Below, in pieces: positions 59,027 through 64,000 of a stretch of 64,000 bases of DNA. Position 1 is the stretch's first letter; the number at the start of each line of letters is the position of its first letter. The position numbers and the translations under genes are program-made. Below the pieces are notes generated by a model that saw only the letters and a list, made by a program, of their open reading frames with translations, did not search any database and had not been told where the DNA came from. Source of the stretch: Leptospira stimsonii (GTDB lineage: Bacteria; Spirochaetota; Leptospiria; Leptospirales; Leptospiraceae); NCBI RefSeq assembly GCF_003545885.1, contig NZ_QHCT01000002.1, positions 385,001-449,000 on the forward strand, read 5' to 3'.

Positions 59027-59767
59027 CTAATTTTCGGTAATTCCCACTTCCAGCTCATCGAACCAATCCAGAAAATTCTGCACCTGCTCTTTTTGAAAGA
59101 GGGCTCCGTGTTGGGGAACCATCATATCTACTTTGAGATTACGGATTTCGCGAATCCATTTTTTCTTTGCTTCATTCGAGCCCATCCATCTTTGATGAAA
59201 CTTCTTCATATATTGGGTGTGTTTATCGAAGTCCGTCACAAAAAGATCCTTATAATCGGAAGGCAAAAGCGACGCACCGATATCGCCGCTGAATAGAATT
59301 CTAGACGTAGGATCGTACAAATTAAAATTTCCGGAAGAATGTAAATAATGAGCAGGTATGGCGCGTAACGTATGATCGCCGATTTTTACGTCGATTCCTT
59401 GATCCGGAATCTGAATAAACGTGTCCGCTTTTCCGCCGAAATGCGGAACAAAACTCGACCACAGCCAACTCAAATAACATTTGATTTCCGGATTTACTTC
59501 TAGCCAAAGGGAAAGAGAAGATATAATATCCGGATCTTGGTGACTGGAAAATATTTTCGTTATCTGAGTCGGATCGAACTTCTCACAGATCGCAGAAAAA
59601 ACTTCCGGAAAAATTTCACTCCCTCCAGGATCGGTAAGCAACCCTTGCCCGGAAGAAACGATCAGGTATTCGTTCGTATCGATGATATATCCTGGTTTGT
59701 CCGGATCTCTCGCGATTACAGACCAGCTATAATCCTGATTGGAATAAATCGTTTCCATTCTTTTCAT
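59027..59767 (-). CDS. ODP-like di-iron metallo-beta-lactamase-fold protein
   Basis: The 246-residue protein has the metallo-beta-lactamase fold in the form found in flavodiiron proteins, with no flavodoxin domain. Metal ligands seen by eye: SSHQDPDI (His76, Asp78, Asp80), IPAHYLHSSG (His140, His143), FSGDIGAS (Asp162) and VPQHGAL (His220). Stand-alone proteins of this kind are known as oxygen-binding di-iron proteins (ODP), which act as oxygen sensors linked to chemotaxis in Treponema. The gene overlaps the end of a short chemoreceptor-like gene by about 40 bases, which supports that role here. A hydrolase or oxidoreductase is the alternative. Confidence 0.8.
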   Translation of the reverse strand: MKRMETIYSNQDYSWSVIARDPDKPGYIIDTNEYLIVSSGQGLLTDPGGSEIFPEVFSAICEKFDPTQITKIFSSHQDPDIISSLSLWLEVNPEIKCYLSWLWSSFVPHFGGKADTFIQIPDQGIDVKIGDHTLRAIPAHYLHSSGNFNLYDPTSRILFSGDIGASLLPSDYKDLFVTDFDKHTQYMKKFHQRWMGSNEAKKKWIREIRNLKVDMMVPQHGALFQKEQVQNFLDWFDELEVGITEN

Positions 59768-60341
59768 TTTTCCATCCGTCCAAAACTTTTTTAGCTAAAA
59801 TCTCTATCGAGTCGATCGCCGCGGAAAATCTCTCGGCCACATCTCCAGCTTTCGCTTTGTCGACTCCGATGTATTCACTTTCAATCTTTGCCTGAAGGCT
59901 GATCACCTTTCCGTCCAAACACTGACGAATTAAATTTTTCGTCCGATGGATCATCGCAATCTGAATCGATTCCGTCGCCTTTTCAAAAAGTCGATCCTTA
60001 GATTGAAAGGAATCTATCATAAAACGAAGAGCTTTCGATTTGTTGCCGTAATTCTCAATCTTCTTCGCCTTCTCAAAAGCGATTCTATTTTTCACTTGAA
60101 AACTGGCTTCCCGACTCAAAGAATACATTACCTTTGTTAGCTCCTCGGTCGTTTTCGAGGTTGCTTTGCTAAAAACGATAATCTCTTGAGCAACAACTCC
60201 GAATCCTCTTGCGGCGTTTCCAGCGTGAACGGATAGAATAATGGAGTTCAAAGCCTTTACACGAATTCCGAAAGCAAGCGAAGAAATTGCTTTCACATCT
60301 TCGTTGATCGAGGCGGTTTTTCTGAGTAATTCCTTTTCCAT
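59727..60341 (-). CDS. Short chemoreceptor-like (MCP signalling-domain) protein
   Basis: The 204-residue soluble protein has a segment like the tip of methyl-accepting chemotaxis proteins: LNSIILSVHAGNAARGFGVV then AQEIIVFSKATSKTTEEL (residues ~31-68), where typical receptors have NALLALNAAIEAARAGE and RGFAVVADEVR-like sequence. The receptor tip is thus degenerate (no EAARAGE). There is no sensor or membrane domain. The C-terminal half is helical (IEILAKKVLDGW). It precedes and overlaps the ODP-like gene, so the pair probably works together, perhaps bringing ODP to the CheA array; this is inference. An in-frame stop 12 bases before the ATG excludes a longer N-terminus. Confidence 0.75.
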   Translation of the reverse strand: MEKELLRKTASINEDVKAISSLAFGIRVKALNSIILSVHAGNAARGFGVVAQEIIVFSKATSKTTEELTKVMYSLSREASFQVKNRIAFEKAKKIENYGNKSKALRFMIDSFQSKDRLFEKATESIQIAMIHRTKNLIRQCLDGKVISLQAKIESEYIGVDKAKAGDVAERFSAAIDSIEILAKKVLDGWKNEKNGNDLFQSGL

Positions 60342-61381
60342 TCTATTTCTTAAGTATCACAGTCGTTCGAATTTGAAAACATTCAAAAATAATAATGAGA
60401 CCATAGATCAGACGGGACCGAATCAAAAGATCAACCCGAAAAAATTTCCGAACGGATCCGAGCAAAATACAAACCAAAAAAACATAGTTTCAAATTCACT
60501 CAAGAACTGGAATGGTTTCTTCCAAAACGGGGATCGATTGAGATTCAGAAAGAGAGCGTCCTTCTCCGAGAATCGATCCTTCTTTTCTCAATTCTGACAA
60601 TCGACCTCCCAAGAAGAATCAAACATTTCCCGATGAGGAATTTGGAACATTCATACAAATCTTTGAAGCGATTCGTGAAGTTTCAGATCAAACCGTGGAC
60701 GGAAATTTTAGAATATTCATAATATCGAATTTTTTTCAAATAAAAACCGATTTTTGGAAAAGTTCGTCCCTCTTTTCTTGAATTCTTTCTTCGCTTTCCG
60801 TTTTTGCGGAAGAATTGGTTCTTTGTCGCTGGAGTCAGGCAAGCGGAGATTTTCTTCCTTCCTACGTTCTCCTAAAAGTTGAAATCGTCCGTCCCGAATG
60901 TTCAGCGCAAACAATCCTAAAATTTTTTGTCCTTGCCTGATTTCCCAAAAGATACGTCTGCAAGCATCGATCCCGATTGTTACACCCTGCCCCTGCGGCC
61001 GACTCTTGTTCCCGAGGTTTCATAGAACGACGATTCCGCCGCCCACCCCCACGTTTTCCAAAGAGCCTCCGTTTGGCTTGGCGATGCTTTTTGTATTTCA
61101 AACTCGGTTGTCTTCGGAAAAATGAGAACTCGTTCCGATTTGTTTTCCTCTTGGCGTTCCGTTTGAATCTTTTCGACTAACAAAACGAAGCCGAAATATA
61201 CCGGATTTGTTGACTCCGAAATTCCAGTCGTTTGTTCCGAAAGTGGCCTTCCCGACCTCAAACCCGTCTTTTCCACGCGCGATCCCTTCCGTGTCTTTGT
61301 TGAAAGAGCATAAAACAATCATGAGCCTTCTTCTTAATTTTTAATTAGTTAGAATATTTTATAAATAGAAACCGAAAGTCC
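60342..61381. other. Long gene-free stretch
   Basis: About 1.04 kb between divergent genes. Around 61025-61090 there is a G+C-rich patch with CGCCCACCCCCACG that recalls the intergenic repeat but lacks its GGGTGG arm. All frames here are short, overlapping and rich in Phe, Arg and Lys. Near 61335-61368 A/T-rich sequence (TTAGTTAGAATATTTTATAA) may hold the promoter of the beta-helix lipoprotein gene. Confidence 0.5.
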
Positions 61382-63901
61382 GTGAAAACCGATCGTATAT
61401 TACAGAATTATATTTTTCTTAAAAGAAAAGAATGTCCCATTGCGAAAGTTCAGGCAATCCTAACGCGTTTCGTATTCTTATTCTCTTTTTGTATTCTGTT
61501 AACCACTTGCGTAAAACGACCAGTTAGGCCTGGTGCGATCGAACTTTTTCCCTTGGAACGAAGCATAGAACAACTCAATACACCGGTTCAGGTTTCCGTT
61601 CAAGTTTCCGGTCTTTCGTCTGGAATATTGATCGTAAACAATGACATCGGTGAATCTCTGAGCTTCACTCAGGATTCTACTCAAACCTTTCCTACATCGG
61701 TTCGTATCGGATCTCCTTATTCCGTTAGTACGATCGGTCCGAATACGACCCCGTCCCAAACCTGCAGAATTCAAAATCCAAACGGACCGATCGTTCGTCC
61801 ACAGACTACGATTTTTATTACCTGCGGTATTTCCTTCTACGACGTTTCGGTTCGAGTGATAGGCTTGGATCCGGTGACTGCGAGCGCTTCCCCTTTGATC
61901 GTTCAAAACATGACGGACCAACTTTCCTTTACAAACGACACGACACAAACGTTCGCAAGTAAGGTCGGAGATACAGCTTCTTATTCTATCTCTTTTATCT
62001 CCGTTCCACCAAAACACACTTGCGTTTTTGTTCCGGTTCTTTCCGGAAACGGAAATCTATCGGGGGGTCCGGTCACCGTGCTGATCGATTGTATCAGCCC
62101 TTTGCAATATTCTCCGGCTTCGAAAGTTTTGTTTCCGAGCGAAAAGATAACGATTCGATTTTCTTTTCCTGGAATCGATCCGGGGAGTTGCGGTTACAAC
62201 ACATCCGCAGTAGTATTAGGAAAATCGAATGTTGCAAACACAACTTCTCCAAGACCAGCGATCACGTATCCTTCGGCGCCGAACAACGATACGGTGGTTC
62301 TTGTCGCAAACGGTCCCGATTTTTGGGGGCCATTAGGCGACGCCTTTATCCAACTCGGAGGATGCACCGCGGGCGGACTTCCGATTCAAGGTGGAAACGA
62401 TATTTTCTTCGATTTCACCAATCAATCTGCTTTGAACATTCGTATGGTTGATATCATGAGCGGAAATGATATCACCGGTTGTGGAACGGGAGGTCCGCCT
62501 TCCGCTTATTGTCAGAGTATTGAATTCGGAGTCACTGAGTGCGATCTCGTTGGCGCCCCCTGTTCGGTGTTAGTCGCCTCGGGAACCTATATTCCAGCAA
62601 GAAGAATTTCACTCACGAGTCAGACATCGTTGATCGGAGGTTTTACCGCAGGATTTGGAAGTCTCAATCCGGACCCGATAAACAATCCTACAATCATCCA
62701 AGATCCCGGAATCGGAGGAGGTCTGTTTTGCGACGCCAGTTTTTGTAGCGTCATCGACATCGCGACATCTGCTTTGACCGCCGCGAATAACAATCTAATC
62801 GTAAGCGGATTTCAAATCTTGGCAAACCCGAATAACGTTTCGAGTACGGGAATCACGGTACAGAATTCTCGTTTTAATGCAGGGCAAATTCGAATCTTAG
62901 ACAACACAATTTCAGGAAATGAATCTTCCACAACTCTCACCGGTGGAACAAAAGGAGCTCTTTCGATCTCCAACTCGGACAACATTCTTATCAACGGAAA
63001 TTGGTTACGAGGAGGAACAGGAATGAGTTCTTCCACGGGACTCACGATCGACGGTTCCGGAACTCCTCAACCGATCATCGTGAAAAAGAATCTGATCGAT
63101 GGTGTACAAAGAAGCGGCGGTTTTTTGTCAGCTATGATTCTTTCCGCCACAACCGCTCTGATCGTTGACAACAAACTCAACGCCTATCAATACTTAAATC
63201 CGACTTTGATCCCGAATTTTTCACAAGGGATCTTAATCGATGATTCCTCGGGTTTACCCGGTTTTCTTTCCATTTTTAACAACGACATCTATGTCGGAAA
63301 TTCGCCGGCCGCGGCCCTGGGAGACGCGATCGGTATTTCACTTGGCTTTGCGGCACCGGGAAAGGTCTACACGATCGCGAACAATCAAATTTTTACTCGA
63401 TCCTCCACGACCAATCGAGTTGGAATCTTCTATGCGGACGCCTACCCCGACCCTTCTTCCGTAATACGTGGAAATAATTTTTTTCTTGATGTTCCGATCT
63501 TAGATGCGTTCGGGGGAAACGTGGCATACCAATTCTGCGGTGCCGTCCTGGCTCAAGGTTGTATTCTTGGATTTCCGATCGGCTCCATCTCCGGACTTGG
63601 AATCGGAGATTATTCGAATAATTACGGTAAAAATCCTCGGTTTAAAAGCGCGACTTCGATCCAACAGATATGGAATTATAACGTCCCGGCCGGAATCCCG
63701 ACCTCTTTGAATTCCCCTTGTAGTTCATTGTTTGGCGGAATCGATGTACTGGTCGGTCCTCTGATTGCTCCGATCTTCTTTCCCTTGTTTACAAGCGATT
63801 TTGTTCAAAGTGCAAGGACGAATACGGTTAGTCCCTTTGCTCCTCCCGGTGCGGATTCCATTTCGATCGGAGTTTTGGAAACGGACGGAAATTGTTTTTG
63901 A
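61382..63901 (+). CDS. Large lipoprotein with right-handed beta-helix region
   Basis: The 839-residue product begins with GTG at 61382 and has a late signal with lipobox (FCILLTTC, lipid Cys43). Residues ~70-240 hold two similar beta-domains, each with a (S/N)xxLSFTxDxTQTF segment and a closing T(V/I)(L/F)I(T/D)C. After a metal-independent middle part, residues ~430-720 read like a right-handed parallel beta-helix (NNLIVSGFQI, SGITVQNSRFNAGQIRILDNTISG-like runs, ILINGNWLRGG, IIVKKNLIDG, LIVDNKLNA, LSIFNNDIYVG, YTIANNQIF). This fold is common in adhesins and polysaccharide-binding proteins. No lyase residues are recognised. A shorter signal peptide from an inner start cannot be excluded. Confidence 0.8.
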   Translation: MKTDRILQNYIFLKRKECPIAKVQAILTRFVFLFSFCILLTTCVKRPVRPGAIELFPLERSIEQLNTPVQVSVQVSGLSSGILIVNNDIGESLSFTQDSTQTFPTSVRIGSPYSVSTIGPNTTPSQTCRIQNPNGPIVRPQTTIFITCGISFYDVSVRVIGLDPVTASASPLIVQNMTDQLSFTNDTTQTFASKVGDTASYSISFISVPPKHTCVFVPVLSGNGNLSGGPVTVLIDCISPLQYSPASKVLFPSEKITIRFSFPGIDPGSCGYNTSAVVLGKSNVANTTSPRPAITYPSAPNNDTVVLVANGPDFWGPLGDAFIQLGGCTAGGLPIQGGNDIFFDFTNQSALNIRMVDIMSGNDITGCGTGGPPSAYCQSIEFGVTECDLVGAPCSVLVASGTYIPARRISLTSQTSLIGGFTAGFGSLNPDPINNPTIIQDPGIGGGLFCDASFCSVIDIATSALTAANNNLIVSGFQILANPNNVSSTGITVQNSRFNAGQIRILDNTISGNESSTTLTGGTKGALSISNSDNILINGNWLRGGTGMSSSTGLTIDGSGTPQPIIVKKNLIDGVQRSGGFLSAMILSATTALIVDNKLNAYQYLNPTLIPNFSQGILIDDSSGLPGFLSIFNNDIYVGNSPAAALGDAIGISLGFAAPGKVYTIANNQIFTRSSTTNRVGIFYADAYPDPSSVIRGNNFFLDVPILDAFGGNVAYQFCGAVLAQGCILGFPIGSISGLGIGDYSNNYGKNPRFKSATSIQQIWNYNVPAGIPTSLNSPCSSLFGGIDVLVGPLIAPIFFPLFTSDFVQSARTNTVSPFAPPGADSISIGVLETDGNCF

Positions 63902-64000
63902 ATTTTCTAGTTTGAATTTCCTTTTTTGTATTTTTGCATAGAATCGAATGTCGCATTATTACATTCTTTTTTTCTAAAATTCTCATCACAACAGATTAGA

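Noticed and set aside
60980..61318. 112-codon minus-strand frame in the long gap before the beta-helix lipoprotein
   Set aside because: Two overlapping frames on the same strand, charged random-looking sequence and no start signal.

Overview
The window reads as a chromosomal segment of a Leptospira species (spirochaete). By eye the G+C is in the low to mid 40s percent, with long A/T runs between genes and many proteins carrying spirochaetal lipoboxes. It also holds the katE-ankB-perR cluster as known from pathogenic Leptospira, a flagellar rod gene, and many large lipoproteins of unknown function. I cannot name the species from sequence alone. I found no rRNA, tRNA or CRISPR array.

Layout. 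1-3489: a partial gene, then tatA-tatC and a membrane protein with a degenerate PP2C-type domain. 3920-10886: an orphan HipA-like kinase, a three-gene TRAP operon of the TatT/TatP type and a membrane-tethered SARP-like regulator. 11192-18619: two very large lipoproteins. 19391-25950: an RRM protein, a membrane AraC regulator, a fatty-acid desaturase, an EamA transporter with a coupled glycosidase-like protein, and a MORN lipoprotein. 26191-31538: two minus-strand lipoproteins (one Cox11-like) and, behind a near-perfect 31-bp palindrome, an RCC1 lipoprotein with a di-haem oxidoreductase. 31581-39872: M20 peptidase, a broken SDR gene, a class III cyclase, small enzymes and a multi-PAS histidine kinase.

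40999-44616 holds the most striking system: a family 2A encapsulin shell gene overlapping a cysteine desulfurase with a ~165-residue Pro/Ser/Gly-rich N-terminal cargo tail, with a convergent serine O-acetyltransferase. This fits a sulfur-handling protein nanocompartment. 44818-48902: an SDR/HxlR pair, then catalase and an ankyrin protein divergent from perR, with two matching 17-bp palindromes between. 49199-51509: flgF, a transposase gene against its 3' end, and a decayed second transposase copy. 51609-56153: an aldo-keto reductase, a zinc alcohol dehydrogenase and an SDR, divergent from an AraC regulator; a 40-bp direct repeat lies upstream of both the ADH and the regulator. 56229-57839: TetR and a dehalogenase-like hydrolase around a consensus promoter flanked by twin operators. 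59027-60341: an ODP-like di-iron metallo-beta-lactamase-fold protein overlapping a short chemoreceptor-like protein. 61382-63901: a beta-helix lipoprotein.

Recurring themes are sulfur, iron and redox chemistry (encapsulin, PerR/catalase, Fur-like palindrome, di-haem enzyme, Cox11-like protein, ODP), and compact regulator/target pairs with readable operators.
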